A DNA stretch of 64,000 nt from assembly GCF_963678635.1 (NCBI RefSeq), contig NC_087062.1:24446177-24510176 (forward strand), read 5' to 3'. Positions 9,031 through 19,200 of the stretch are shown here, in pieces. The notes under the pieces were generated by a model. That model saw only the letters and a list, made by a program, of their open reading frames with translations, searched no databases and was not told the DNA's origin. Made by a program: the position numbers and the translations under genes. Every line of letters begins with the position of its first letter. The first letter of the stretch is position 1. The DNA is from Symsagittifera roscoffensis (taxonomy: Eukaryota > Xenacoelomorpha > Acoela > Convolutidae).

Positions 9031-12000
9031 ATGGCAGACCGATTCTGGAACTCTATGCCCACGGCTCTGCAGAGGCCCACTCTTGACGAGCTGTACAGAC
9101 GCTTGAGGGACCTGGACCACACCCAGATCGACGAGAGAATGGCGGTGATGTTGAATGCGATCCTCCAGTTGGAGGACCAGGGCGAGTGCAGGGAGTCTGC
9201 GACGGAGGCTGTCTTGATCGTCGGCTACACCACCGAGGGCATATCAAATCGAGCACAGACCAGATGGTTGTCTTGGAATGCGGATGGAGGAGTAAGGGGC
9301 TTTGACTTGGCAAGAAATCCTGGCCTGAGTAACAACACCGAACACGGCGCAGGAGAGTTCCCGCTACCGACGAGGCCAACAGCCAGATCCACGGGCCAGA
9401 GCTCGAGTAAGGTGCCATCGATGTCGCGAGCGCAACAGACGACCGAGGCATATCCGGAGCTGGGAGTCCTAAAGAGAGAGCTTGAGAAGGCGCTGAAGGA
9501 AAGGAATAAGGCGAATCTCGATCGGGATCAGGCGAAGTTGGATAGGGAGAAGCTTCAGCTGGAGAGAGACCAGGCAGTCGACGAGCGAGATCAGACGTTG
9601 AAGTTACTTGAGATGCTAAGGGCGGAACATCAGCAGGAGCTAAAGGTGCGGGAGAACGCCGCGAATCGCGATCAACTAAAGTCGGAGTTGGAAAGGATAG
9701 AACAACGACAACGCGAGCTTGACGCACAAAAGGGAGCCAGGTCAAACGAACGAGTGGTGACAAGCTCAAGGCCAGAGTCGCGCATGGAGGTGGATGAAGC
9801 TCCCAGGGCTAGAGGACGGTTCAACCTTGACCGCGAGGCCAGGGAACACATGAGTGAAGGGTTGGAGGTCTGGATACCGAATGACGCGACGCCCTCCTTG
9901 CGCAATCTAGAGACCCAACCTGTACGTCCTCTGATGGATGTGGTGTTACCAGGATATACACCAACCTCGACCTCGAGCGGCAGTCAGGTGAGTGGCGCCT
10001 CATCGCGCCTGAAGGAGTTGGGTGAGAAGTTGCAGCAGCAGAGTCGTGAAAGAACGACAAGGCCAGAGCTTCCCCTGACTTGGAGGGAACAGCCGGTCAG
10101 AAACGTCGTGATCGCGAGCTACAAGAAGAACACAGAGGGGAACTACCACAAGCATAGTCGGCTGGACTGGAATGCGGAACAGCAAGCCAGGAGGGACTGC
10201 TTCCACGACGCAGCCTGGGTGCAGTATCTAGCGCCACCTCGTGTGCCAGAGGGTGCGGTTCACCTGATTATAGGGGACAGCCTGGTGCGGGTGTTGACCC
10301 AGATCCGGTCACATTGGCAGACGGGAGTCTTGAGTTTCGCTGGAGCTGCTACGCCACAGATGTTGGCAACTCTGGACATGCTAGGAATGACCAAAGTTTA
10401 CACAGTCACCTTGATGGTTGGGACCAACGACGTGTCGAGAGGAGAAGCAAGGAAAGTGACGAGGCTGTGCGACAAGATGAGTTGCCTTCTTGAGGAGCTG
10501 AGGATCCAAATGGATCCCATCCTGCTGACGATATGCACGGTCCCCTATAACATGATGTTTGATCAACACTCCCTAGAGATGAACCAGAGGGTGCGGAGCC
10601 TGAACAAGGCGATCCGAGAAATACACCGAAACAGTGTGCTTCCTCTCAGGCTGTTGGACGTTGCAGAACGCATGGAGAACAAGGGATTCCCTGAAGACAC
10701 CTCGAAAGATGGAATCCATTTCGATAGGCCAAGGGGAGCTGAGTGGCTGAACGACGTCTTCCAGGAACACATAAACACGCTAGAAGCGGACCTGCTGGAG
10801 ACAGCCCAATTCACTTTAGGGCCACCTCCCAACCCACCATTCCTTGCCTCGAGGGCCTTGGCTGGTCGATTGGGAGCGAGAGTTGATACTAGAGATAGCT
10901 CGAGGAGCAATCAGACCCGATTGCAGAGTGCCACACCAATGGAGTCGGAGGAGGTAGAGTCATCAACACCTCCGGCCTCGGCGATGTCCTCCGTGGTGGT
11001 GGCAGATGGCAGGAGAGAAAAGAAGTCTAGGGAGACTACCCGCTTGAGATATCCTGAGAAGGTGAAGGAACTGGATCTGGAGACCTTGGAATGCAGACGA
11101 GAGTTGGCGGAAACCCTGGGGATCGAACGAGTGTCGCACGAGGATTTGAATAGACATCATTGCATAGACTGGTTGAAGGCTCATGAGGCGCACTTCTCGA
11201 GGGCGAAGTTGATGGAGACCACAGACCTGACGGGAATTCCCACAAAAACGATCATGGGACCCATTAATTACAGACCTCTCAAGCTGCTGGGGAGTCCGGG
11301 ACTTATAGCAGAACCTCCCAAGCACCGAACCAGCATCGCCAGAATCAGGTTGGCAACCCCGGCACAGTTGAAGGTGGTAGACAAGCTACTCAATCCGGGA
11401 GGAACGGGATTGCCAGACGCCGCTTACGAAGGCTCGAAATTGGCGGAAGATCCCAGGTACGGGAAGCCCTGTGGTGGCACCCAACTGGCCAAAACTCTGG
11501 CAGTTTACGATAGAACAGATCCAGCTGCGGCAAGAGTAGTCATTGTGGCGGGATCGGACTTCGAAGGAACGTCTCCCAAGTTGTTCTGGCCGGAGACTCT
11601 GGTATACTCCTTGCCAGGAGCCGAATTGAATCAGATGTTGACTCTAGTGGTAGCAATAAAGTCGGAGATGCCCTGTGAACCTGAACTGCTATTGTTTGCA
11701 GGGATGAATGATCACCTGCACGCGATGGGACTTCTTGAGCAACTAAAGGGGGATGAAATTCCGACATCAAAGAAGATATGGGAGGCTATTCAGGCGTTAT
11801 TTGCGGCGATGAATGAGGTACAAGAGAACGTAGCCTCGAGATTTGGGTCCAATACGAAGGTGGTGTTTACCACATCCCCGGGATACGCAAGTATGCCACC
11901 CGCCCTACAATTCGTGTACGCGGTCTTGATCCTGATAGCAGAAGGGAGTGAATGGCGGATTCTGATGGCAGCCCCCAATCGAGAGCTGGAGCCATTGAAC

Positions 12001-14751
12001 TTGAGGCTTTACAAATCAGAATTGCCGGCGGCATGGGCTGACATATCTCATGCACTGAGGGGCTTTTACGGACTGGCCGACGTCCTGATTGTATTGGATG
12101 AGGTACTCTTGCTAGAGATATCGAACTTTGCTAGACAACTCAAGTTCAGCCCAGTCATCGGGGACGACCACCCGGCGATAAACCAGTTGACGGCCAGCCT
12201 GTGGTTCCGGAGTATGGATGTGAAAGTCGCAAATTCCACCAGCAGGACTAGAGGTCCCAACAACGAGAGAAGAAATGTGGTCGAGACGGAGAAACAGTTA
12301 GAATCGATGAAATATCGCTTGACTCAAGAGAATGGCTGGTGGCCATTCCTGACACCAAGGCTGGAGAACGTCACGAATAAAACGAGGGAGGAAGCACCAC
12401 TACTCGTGAAACAAATCTGGAGTTTTCTAGAGAAGCAACTGGAGCTAGCGGAAACGAGAGACATGACGGTGGTTAGATTTGTCTCGGCCGCCAATGAAGT
12501 GACGATTGGAGGATTTTGGAGAGAGCACGCCAACGGCGAATTGAAGACTAGGAGAGATTACGAGATTCTCAAGTTCTTGAGTCCTTGCTGGGAGAGAGAA
12601 TTCTTGGCAGGAGTGTTCGGCACCACGGCGACTATCTTCGGAGCCTTCGTACAGGAGATACTGGGCATGTCCATCAGCCTGCTCTTGGCTCTGTATTTGG
12701 TTTACCCCAGATACTTGTTCAACATGGGCCCAGCATACATGTTTAGTCGAGGAGTGGAGACACTTCGAGTTGATGGGTATCTGGCACTAATACTCTTGAC
12801 CCATGGGGAATTGGTGTCGTTTCATCGGTTAATGGAATATGGAGAACCTCTGTCTATGGGGAGAGTCCACACGAGCACTGAAACCAGCTCCTACAAGTGT
12901 GCCGCAGGGTTGAAGACACTGCTGGTGCAATACCTCATGATGCAGAATCGATACATGACGGGTGAAGATGAGAACCCAACCTCGAGAGAAGAATGGGAGA
13001 AGGCGAACAGAGGGATGCCTCTGTTGACGGACCTGTGCCTGGCAATGAGGTCGGACCCAATGGGGATAATCCGGGGTCTAGAGGAGGTGGTGACCTGCAT
13101 CTATGGTCCAGCAGTGACGTACGCGTTTCCAGATCCCCTGGTGATAACGTATCGTCACTCGGTGACGCACTTGAGTCTCATCAGCGTACTGGATGGTACA
13201 GCGCTGAATTGGTGTCAGCAGGAGGTGCTCAGGGCGCGTATGAGCAACACGGTACTCTTCGGAAAAGTGAAAGATGCCGAGATGATGGTGTGCAACTTCA
13301 GGGGACAAATGCAATGTAGAATGGGAGGCAAGCGAGAGGGCCCCATTGAAACGTATCCAAAGTTTTGGAACCTAAACCCATTGACGGCCAACGGACGAGA
13401 AGTCTTGAGAATCCCCGCCTGGAAGGAGTGCTTTGCCCTAGTCAAGAGGGAGCTGGAGGCCATAATGGAGAAAGAAATCCTACCAGCCACCATGCCTGAG
13501 TTCCCGACAGTCAGGAGGATGACCTTGGGAATGAATAGTCCCTTGGTGGTTCCCTCCATAATGGCGAAGATGATGACGGAGGAAACGCAGAGGCATTTCA
13601 CGGATGGCTGGGATCCCCTGTTCATCGGCTACACGGCGGCAGTCTACTTCCACACCAGCGAGATGAAGGTAAACTCGTGGACGACGCAAGCGAAAAAGAG
13701 TAGAGGTTCGCAGCCCCCTGGATATGAGGTGCGGAAAGTCTTGAGGACTCTTGAAAAGGAAGGACTTGAGAATATGCTACCCATATGGGATGATGGCAGG
13801 ATGATCGTGATGGAGGGACACGTCGCACTGGTGGACGACATGAAATTTGCCACGAGAAAATATAAGGCGCCCTATGGCTTGGAACAAGTAGAAGTGACAC
13901 AAGAGGGAACAGAACTAGATGCAGCAGGTCAACTGCATGTAGCCCTGACGGAATATAAAAAGCTGGATCCTACGACACCGTCACCACTGTCTGTAGACAC
14001 GCCTGGAGACAAGAGGAGTGGACCCGTTGAGGATCGATTCAAAAGAATTCTCGAGAGAAGAAGAAATGAATCAGAGGAAGAGAGTATGGATGAAACTCTC
14101 AGTGAAGCTGGAGAAGACATGGAGGTGGGGAATACACCTGAACCAGGGCCATCAGGGGAGGAACTCACCACTCAAGAGCTGTTGAAAGACTTGAGCGAAG
14201 AGAATTGGGCAGATACTGCCACACCACCTCTGAACCCGTCCCCGCGGAAGAACCTAGAGTTGCCATTGGCAGGTGAGACCTTCAATATGGGGATGTTACT
14301 CTTGAGCTCGGAGGAAAGGGGGAAGAACACGTTCGAAGGGAACAGGGACATATTCTTGGGATCTCTCGAGGATGACGCTTGGCAGGAGTTCCTGGAGGAA
14401 TTCAATCGAGAAGTGGGCAGCGAGACGACGCTGGACAAGTTCAAGAAGGAACTGTGGGACGCAGTAGTGAGATTCGGGGAACCGCTCCTGATAGGAACGG
14501 GCCTGGATGAGAAAGCAAGAAAAGAGCTGCTGAACAAGCTAGTGGAGCTGAGGAACGCACGATCGAAGACTAGAAAAGAGAAATGTGAGGACAGCTCTAC
14601 TCTGAAACAAAAAACTGTGGATAAAATGGTTGATGATATAAAAAGGGATAAGGTTGGGACTAGTAATATGATTAAAAGTACTAATATCCTTAAGGCTCGA
14701 GCAGGGGGGGGCAAGAGTTGGAAGGAGTGGATGGAGAGGTCGAATCAATGA
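9031..14751 (+). CDS. Giant 1906-residue protein with SGNH (GDSL) hydrolase domain(s)
   Basis: This starts at an ATG and is uninterrupted. Residues about 145-235 are a strongly charged coiled coil. Residues about 405-590 look like an SGNH/GDSL hydrolase: block I IIGDSLVR with Ser417, block III GTNDVS (464-469), and block V DGIH with Asp560 and His563, so a Ser/Asp/His triad is plausible. Such enzymes cleave acyl esters. Residues about 835-1080 repeat the order more weakly (AGSD near 841, GMND at 891-894, DDHP near 1045-1048), suggesting a second, degenerate copy. A hydrophobic stretch lies near 1190-1240. The C-terminal third is acidic and low in complexity (about 1660-1750) and ends in a basic region. 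I recognise nothing in residues 1100-1900. GDSL esterases are known as passengers in CR1 ORF1, in rotifer LTR elements and in telomeric Penelope elements. It overlaps the next frame by 34 bp. Confidence 0.85.
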   Translation: MADRFWNSMPTALQRPTLDELYRRLRDLDHTQIDERMAVMLNAILQLEDQGECRESATEAVLIVGYTTEGISNRAQTRWLSWNADGGVRGFDLARNPGLSNNTEHGAGEFPLPTRPTARSTGQSSSKVPSMSRAQQTTEAYPELGVLKRELEKALKERNKANLDRDQAKLDREKLQLERDQAVDERDQTLKLLEMLRAEHQQELKVRENAANRDQLKSELERIEQRQRELDAQKGARSNERVVTSSRPESRMEVDEAPRARGRFNLDREAREHMSEGLEVWIPNDATPSLRNLETQPVRPLMDVVLPGYTPTSTSSGSQVSGASSRLKELGEKLQQQSRERTTRPELPLTWREQPVRNVVIASYKKNTEGNYHKHSRLDWNAEQQARRDCFHDAAWVQYLAPPRVPEGAVHLIIGDSLVRVLTQIRSHWQTGVLSFAGAATPQMLATLDMLGMTKVYTVTLMVGTNDVSRGEARKVTRLCDKMSCLLEELRIQMDPILLTICTVPYNMMFDQHSLEMNQRVRSLNKAIREIHRNSVLPLRLLDVAERMENKGFPEDTSKDGIHFDRPRGAEWLNDVFQEHINTLEADLLETAQFTLGPPPNPPFLASRALAGRLGARVDTRDSSRSNQTRLQSATPMESEEVESSTPPASAMSSVVVADGRREKKSRETTRLRYPEKVKELDLETLECRRELAETLGIERVSHEDLNRHHCIDWLKAHEAHFSRAKLMETTDLTGIPTKTIMGPINYRPLKLLGSPGLIAEPPKHRTSIARIRLATPAQLKVVDKLLNPGGTGLPDAAYEGSKLAEDPRYGKPCGGTQLAKTLAVYDRTDPAAARVVIVAGSDFEGTSPKLFWPETLVYSLPGAELNQMLTLVVAIKSEMPCEPELLLFAGMNDHLHAMGLLEQLKGDEIPTSKKIWEAIQALFAAMNEVQENVASRFGSNTKVVFTTSPGYASMPPALQFVYAVLILIAEGSEWRILMAAPNRELEPLNLRLYKSELPAAWADISHALRGFYGLADVLIVLDEVLLLEISNFARQLKFSPVIGDDHPAINQLTASLWFRSMDVKVANSTSRTRGPNNERRNVVETEKQLESMKYRLTQENGWWPFLTPRLENVTNKTREEAPLLVKQIWSFLEKQLELAETRDMTVVRFVSAANEVTIGGFWREHANGELKTRRDYEILKFLSPCWEREFLAGVFGTTATIFGAFVQEILGMSISLLLALYLVYPRYLFNMGPAYMFSRGVETLRVDGYLALILLTHGELVSFHRLMEYGEPLSMGRVHTSTETSSYKCAAGLKTLLVQYLMMQNRYMTGEDENPTSREEWEKANRGMPLLTDLCLAMRSDPMGIIRGLEEVVTCIYGPAVTYAFPDPLVITYRHSVTHLSLISVLDGTALNWCQQEVLRARMSNTVLFGKVKDAEMMVCNFRGQMQCRMGGKREGPIETYPKFWNLNPLTANGREVLRIPAWKECFALVKRELEAIMEKEILPATMPEFPTVRRMTLGMNSPLVVPSIMAKMMTEETQRHFTDGWDPLFIGYTAAVYFHTSEMKVNSWTTQAKKSRGSQPPGYEVRKVLRTLEKEGLENMLPIWDDGRMIVMEGHVALVDDMKFATRKYKAPYGLEQVEVTQEGTELDAAGQLHVALTEYKKLDPTTPSPLSVDTPGDKRSGPVEDRFKRILERRRNESEEESMDETLSEAGEDMEVGNTPEPGPSGEELTTQELLKDLSEENWADTATPPLNPSPRKNLELPLAGETFNMGMLLLSSEERGKNTFEGNRDIFLGSLEDDAWQEFLEEFNREVGSETTLDKFKKELWDAVVRFGEPLLIGTGLDEKARKELLNKLVELRNARSKTRKEKCEDSSTLKQKTVDKMVDDIKRDKVGTSNMIKSTNILKARAGGGKSWKEWMERSNQ
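14704..14711 (+). promoter_or_regulatory. Poly-G run at the overlap of two giant frames (possible frameshift site)
   Basis: A run of eight G lies just before the point where the 1906-codon frame and the 904-codon frame overlap. A one-base slip backwards here would move ribosomes from the first frame into the second. It could equally be a homopolymer length error or polymorphism. The second frame has no ATG in the overlap, and a stop at 14691-14693 limits how far upstream it can begin. Confidence 0.4.
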
Positions 14752-17432
14752 TGATAGCCACAACACCCTCGAGCAGAGATGTGAAGACTCGCAAGAGGAA
14801 GAGAGAAGTGGAAGGATGGGGTAGTCCTTCAGTGGATGCTGTTTCGGAAGGAAACTTGAGAGAGACGGCGCCCATCGTTTTGGCCCGATGCAAGACGGCG
14901 GCATACAAGAATAGCTCGGAGCTCAGGAAACCACTTGAAGTAGAAAAGGAAATAGAGGTTTCCACCAGTTCGACGTCAGAAGAAGACTTCAAGCCTCAGA
15001 AGGTAAACGTGAAGAGAGGTTCAACGAACGGACAGGTAGGGGAAGTGGAGATCGGCAAAGAATGGATCTCGAAGGCACATCAGGACATGGGCAAACAAGT
15101 GACGAGTGATCCATTGGAGAGGAACAAGACGAGGAACACTTCCCGGACGTGGTGGGTGGCCCTCGAAACATTGAAGGAAATGGAGGACTGCTTGAAGAAG
15201 TTGGACAGTGGAATAGCTCGCAGGCGACGCAATTGGGCCACCCAGCAAAAAGCCGAGGTTAATAAGATAGAGATGGCAGGTCATCTGAAGAGGTCCTGGC
15301 AGAGTTTGTTGAAGGATCATTTTGAAGAGGCGATGAGAACATCCTCATCAGCACCGCCACTAATGGCGAATCCCTTCGTTAGAACTGCGGGACAATTAAT
15401 GTTCACCTGGAGTCTGGTGGGAATAGAGTTGGAGACATTGACCTCGTATGACAGGCTGAAGTTGGGAAGCAAGAAGCTAGAGGTGTATCAGGCACTGATG
15501 CAACACGTGGCCAGGGACAATTCAGGCTTGAGCCTGGCTAGAAGAAAAGATGCCACATGTTTCTTGAGATGGACAATGTCAATGATGTCTGATAGCACCA
15601 TCCTGGCATGCCACCAGAGAGCAAGTGGAAGTAAAACCATGGAGAGAAGAGTCTCAACGATCATCTTGAACGTATATCAGAGTACAGGAATAGAGAAAGA
15701 AGATGGTTCCAGACTATCCTTAGAGAACCATCGAAAGCTGGACGAGGTACGGAGGTTCTCTAATAAGAAGTTCGAGGAAGAACATGATGTTCACCGTAAC
15801 CTGGCCTCGTCAGAACAGTACTCGAGACTCAGTGAGAAGGGGGAATACCAATATGTGTCTGGAGTGATGGGAATAGCCTACAATCCCTTCTTAGACTCGG
15901 AAGCTGGAGGAGCCCACAGAAACCATGAGGTAGCGGAGCTACTGAAGTTTTGGACAGAAAGAATAATGGAGATAGACGCGGTGGAGAAAGAGGGGCCGAG
16001 CCTGGGCCTGATTCTTGAGAAAACACCAGAGGTGATAAGCATACCGCGCTCAAACAAGAGAGTTGAAGTGAACATGGGCGGTGGAGATGGCTTGTTAACC
16101 ACGAACTTGGGAGTGATATGGAAGCTACTAAGACCCTCCTGGTGTCCACACCCCCATGCGAGTCTAATCGAGGAAACCACCGAGCGAGTGAGGTTAGCAC
16201 CAACGGAAGATGAAGATCTGGCGAAGTTGAGTGTGCTACATAAGCTAATCACACCCCAGATGCAAGAGCCAAGCGAAAGGACGAGCGACCCCGGGTCAGC
16301 AAAGAAATTGGAGCCGGGTAGCTGTCTGGATTCGACGTGTGGGAACGGAGAGCACATCTGCGATGGACGGTCATGCGTCAGAATACTGTCGTTTCAAAAA
16401 GAAGACCTGGTCACTTGGTTCGAAGACATCACAGAAAGGGAGAAAAGTGAAGTGCAAATAATAGCGGAATGTTACGCGAGAACCACGGTGAATATAGCGA
16501 CAGCTCTCGGATTCTTCTCGAGAATGTGTGGTCTGCAGGCACTGGAGAGACTGGAGTCTGAACATCATTTAGTGACGGCGTTGAGCGTAGAATCATGGCC
16601 CGGGGTGTTGCAGGTGACTCAAAAACACATCCGGAGCTGGAAAGTTGGTCTTGAGGCGGAAATGGGATTTCCCCTGAGCGAAGCTTATGGCTTGCCATTG
16701 AACGCGAAATCGCTGATAGGGTCAATGATGGCCAACTTGTGCGGAAGTCACTACCCGCTACACATGGCGATGGTGGAAGTGTCCAGCCAGAGAATACTGG
16801 TGGACAAGGCCTTCTCAGTGCCCAAGTGCGTGAGGTTGGCTCGGATGTCGCATCACTCGCACAAGTTGTTGAGAAAAATCAAAGGAACAGTACCAAAAGA
16901 ATTGAGAGATGACTTAAGCGAAATCTGGGGAGAAGATCTTCTGAAGTTGGAAAGAGAAAACACAAGCGATCACGAGAGACAAAACGTGATCGGGAAACCT
17001 GTGGGAAGTACTCCAAACCTGGAAGACAACGACACGATGCACGAGAAAATGATGGAGCTTGAGCCTCTCTTGGAAGCCTCAGGGGAGCGTAATCTCAGGA
17101 GCATTGAGATCTCTCATGGGGAATGCCCATGCCACTGTTTGGCACAAACGGTGTGGTATCCAGATCACAAGAACCTTTGCCTGGTGTGGGATGTGGAGGA
17201 GATTCGGTCGATCGGACTACCGGATCACCGGCAGAAGGTGACGCTCTTAGTAGTGAGTACGATGTTAGCTCTGAGATGGATAGAAGAGAATATAACGAAG
17301 TATCGGGAGGCGACGACGCCAACGGCTGAGTCAATATACGCGATAGACTACAGCAGGAGACTCGAGTTGTTTGAGACTGCGTGCAAAGTATTCGCCATAC
17401 CGACGGAAGTCAGCACGTATGGAGTCGCTTGA
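14718..17432 (+). CDS. 904-codon frame of unknown function, continuation of the giant gene block
   Basis: The frame is open from 14694 after a stop, and the first conventional ATG is at codon 11 (about 14748). I do not recognise the protein. It begins with a basic and acidic low-complexity region (to about residue 120). Most of the rest is predicted helical, and a Cys-rich patch lies near residues 534-555 (four Cys). A second cluster, CPCHC, lies near residue 800. There is no obvious signal peptide or membrane anchor, so an envelope-like role is not supported. Base and word composition match gag-pol and the preceding frame. It overlaps the upstream frame by 34 bp and the downstream one by 52 bp. 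That suggests one longer protein made by frameshifting, or one long frame broken by two indels. Confidence 0.7.
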   Translation: MEGVDGEVESMMIATTPSSRDVKTRKRKREVEGWGSPSVDAVSEGNLRETAPIVLARCKTAAYKNSSELRKPLEVEKEIEVSTSSTSEEDFKPQKVNVKRGSTNGQVGEVEIGKEWISKAHQDMGKQVTSDPLERNKTRNTSRTWWVALETLKEMEDCLKKLDSGIARRRRNWATQQKAEVNKIEMAGHLKRSWQSLLKDHFEEAMRTSSSAPPLMANPFVRTAGQLMFTWSLVGIELETLTSYDRLKLGSKKLEVYQALMQHVARDNSGLSLARRKDATCFLRWTMSMMSDSTILACHQRASGSKTMERRVSTIILNVYQSTGIEKEDGSRLSLENHRKLDEVRRFSNKKFEEEHDVHRNLASSEQYSRLSEKGEYQYVSGVMGIAYNPFLDSEAGGAHRNHEVAELLKFWTERIMEIDAVEKEGPSLGLILEKTPEVISIPRSNKRVEVNMGGGDGLLTTNLGVIWKLLRPSWCPHPHASLIEETTERVRLAPTEDEDLAKLSVLHKLITPQMQEPSERTSDPGSAKKLEPGSCLDSTCGNGEHICDGRSCVRILSFQKEDLVTWFEDITEREKSEVQIIAECYARTTVNIATALGFFSRMCGLQALERLESEHHLVTALSVESWPGVLQVTQKHIRSWKVGLEAEMGFPLSEAYGLPLNAKSLIGSMMANLCGSHYPLHMAMVEVSSQRILVDKAFSVPKCVRLARMSHHSHKLLRKIKGTVPKELRDDLSEIWGEDLLKLERENTSDHERQNVIGKPVGSTPNLEDNDTMHEKMMELEPLLEASGERNLRSIEISHGECPCHCLAQTVWYPDHKNLCLVWDVEEIRSIGLPDHRQKVTLLVVSTMLALRWIEENITKYREATTPTAESIYAIDYSRRLELFETACKVFAIPTEVSTYGVA

Positions 17433-17908
17433 GGTACTTTCCATGGTTTCGGGCGACACTGACGTCTTGGTTGTACAGGGCAACGAAAGATCACATGAGA
17501 AAACATCAAAAGGAGTATCGACAGTTCCAGGCCGAGATTGGGCCGGAAGCTTTCAAGAGACCCCTGCTAACCCATCGTAATGCGATCACGACGGGATGGA
17601 AGAGAGTGGGTAAGATGTCTAGAGACAATACCAAAGCGAGGGAGTCGATACTAGAGGAAGACCTGGCGAAGAACGTGAGCTTGAGCCTGCACAACTCCTT
17701 TTGCTTGAACCGAGAAGCTAGGGTGAAGGCACTACCCAACCAAGCAAAGAGATTGCAGGAGCAGAGAGAATGGATGCAATCCTATGAACAGCTGAAGGCT
17801 TGGGAGGAGATTGTGATTAGTTCCGATGATGAAGAGGAACTGTTGAGACAGTTTGCCGCATCTAGCACTTCAGGATGCAGTACCTCCAAGGCGAAGAGTA
17901 CGAGATGA
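17381..17908 (+). CDS. 175-codon frame of unknown function, end of the giant gene block
   Basis: There is no ATG at the start; the frame opens at a GTG inside the end of the 904-codon frame. Its first residues are probably not real coding sequence, and the useful part begins near 17425, where the upstream frame stops. The product is basic, with a helical Lys/Arg/Glu-rich body and an acidic-then-Ser-rich tail (ISSDDEEELL, then Ser/Thr/Gly). I do not recognise a domain. It is most simply the C-terminus of the upstream protein reached by a frame change between about 17400 and 17430. Confidence 0.6.
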   Translation: MQSIRHTDGSQHVWSRLRYFPWFRATLTSWLYRATKDHMRKHQKEYRQFQAEIGPEAFKRPLLTHRNAITTGWKRVGKMSRDNTKARESILEEDLAKNVSLSLHNSFCLNREARVKALPNQAKRLQEQREWMQSYEQLKAWEEIVISSDDEEELLRQFAASSTSGCSTSKAKSTR

Positions 17909-18890
17909 ATGGGCAAATCGGATGGATCTTGAGTCTTGAGAGGGAAAGGGGGCTTGAGTGTGAATCCGAGTGAAACTTGGATTCACGAAAAAGAAATTTT
18001 AACAAAGCAAATATTGTTACTAATATACTATATCTATTATATAAATCGAAATGCTGCATGACAATTTCCTGATTGAATAGGACAAAAGAGATTTTTAAAA
18101 TGATTGGCTTGAAAAGCGAAAATTCAAAGGTGCAGGTAAATGCAGATTTTGGTTGCTGTTTAGCAATAGTGTGAAAATTTTAAATGGTCGTGAATTTTGG
18201 GGTGTAGATAATCTTAAATCTGCTGCAAACTTCTGTAAATGACCACCGGCACTGTATCTTGAGCAACACTCGGTTTTTCTGGGACTCACTGGCAGAAGAC
18301 AGCGCGCGATGAGGACATCGATCTCGAGTCCGGGGAGTATGTGCCAGTCGGTCATATTTGGAAGTTTGACCTTGAGAAGAGCAGAAAACACTTGATTTTG
18401 GAGTGAAATTTAAATTTTTAAAATTTCGAATGGAACATGTCATGCACGATTTTCTCGCGAGAACTGAAAATCAGAAAAAGAAAAGAGAGCAATTTTAGAA
18501 CAATTGCGGGAAAGTTGTCAGATAAAAACGAGTGGGAAATTGCTATTCGCAATTTCCATCATAGTGAACAAGAGTAGAGCTGTCCTATCTGAAATAGAAG
18601 ACAGAGTATTCCCGAGAGAGTAATCATTCGAACTGGACCAGAGTGAACCTTCGACGGAAAGGTGGACAGCTTGAGTGTCCCAATGGTCCACATAAAACTT
18701 CGTTCTTGAGTTCAAACTTACCCTCACCATTCAAACTGATAAACATTGAACTTATCTAGTTATTTTAGTTAATTCTAGAGTTGCTCACCCATTTAATTAC
18801 TTCCTGTGCTTGAGCGCATCAACATGTGAGTCCTTAATTTAAATTTCTAGAGTGTGTTTTATGATTGTTATGTTGAGGTAAGGCGAGTTT
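17909..18890 (+). other. 3' non-coding region of the giant element, with candidate polypurine tract
   Basis: No coding frame is supported. A purine tract GAGAGGGAAAGGGGG lies at about 17938-17952 and is followed by CTTGAGTG and an imperfect inverted repeat (GTGAATCCGAG, then CTTGGATTCAC). That would fit a polypurine tract at the edge of a 3' LTR or untranslated region. CTTGAG words continue at 18240, 18670, 18700 and 18810. The LTR boundary could not be placed without the 5' copy, which lies outside the window. Confidence 0.4.
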
Positions 18891-18901
18891 TAGGTTGATC
18901 C

Positions 18902-19200
18902 ATCTGAAATGGATCAAAGTTCCACTGTCTAATAAAAAAGCAACTTAACGGATTGTTCCGACCCGGTTTTTAACGGCGTTCATGTATTTTGGGTATCTAG
19001 AGACCTAAGTATGGGGACGTTTCTAATTCTAGAGTGGGGGGATATTTTAGTAGTAGCCTTTAAGCTGTAACGGGTCGTAGTCTCATGTCACAAGCGAACC
19101 GAATTGGCTCCGACTGATTTGAGGCGGAAAAACACAAGAGATAGTGTCCCTGACTCCTGAGCCAATAGTTATAGGGCCTATTTTTCTTAAGCCTCATGTG
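18902..19200 (+). repeat. LTR-like segment, sense copy
   Basis: This segment begins CCATCTGAAATGGATCAAA, has an AATAAA-type signal at about 18931, and ends near GAGCCAATAGTTATAGGGCCTA. The reverse complement of 36945-37236 matches it through most of its length, including AAGAGATAGTGTCCCTGAC and CCATCTGAAATGGATCAAA. It lies downstream of the gypsy unit and has a polyadenylation signal and a solo copy elsewhere, which fits LTR sequence. TG/CA ends and target duplications are not resolved. Confidence 0.5.

Noticed and set aside
14718-17432. Envelope (env) gene of an errantivirus-like element
   Set aside because: No signal peptide, fusion peptide or membrane anchor is visible.
1-18000. Giant DNA virus or bacterial contamination as source of the long intronless frames
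   Set aside because: Gag-pol with a full gypsy domain order, an LTR-like segment and a second copy of that segment in the animal-like AT-rich part argue for a resident retroelement.
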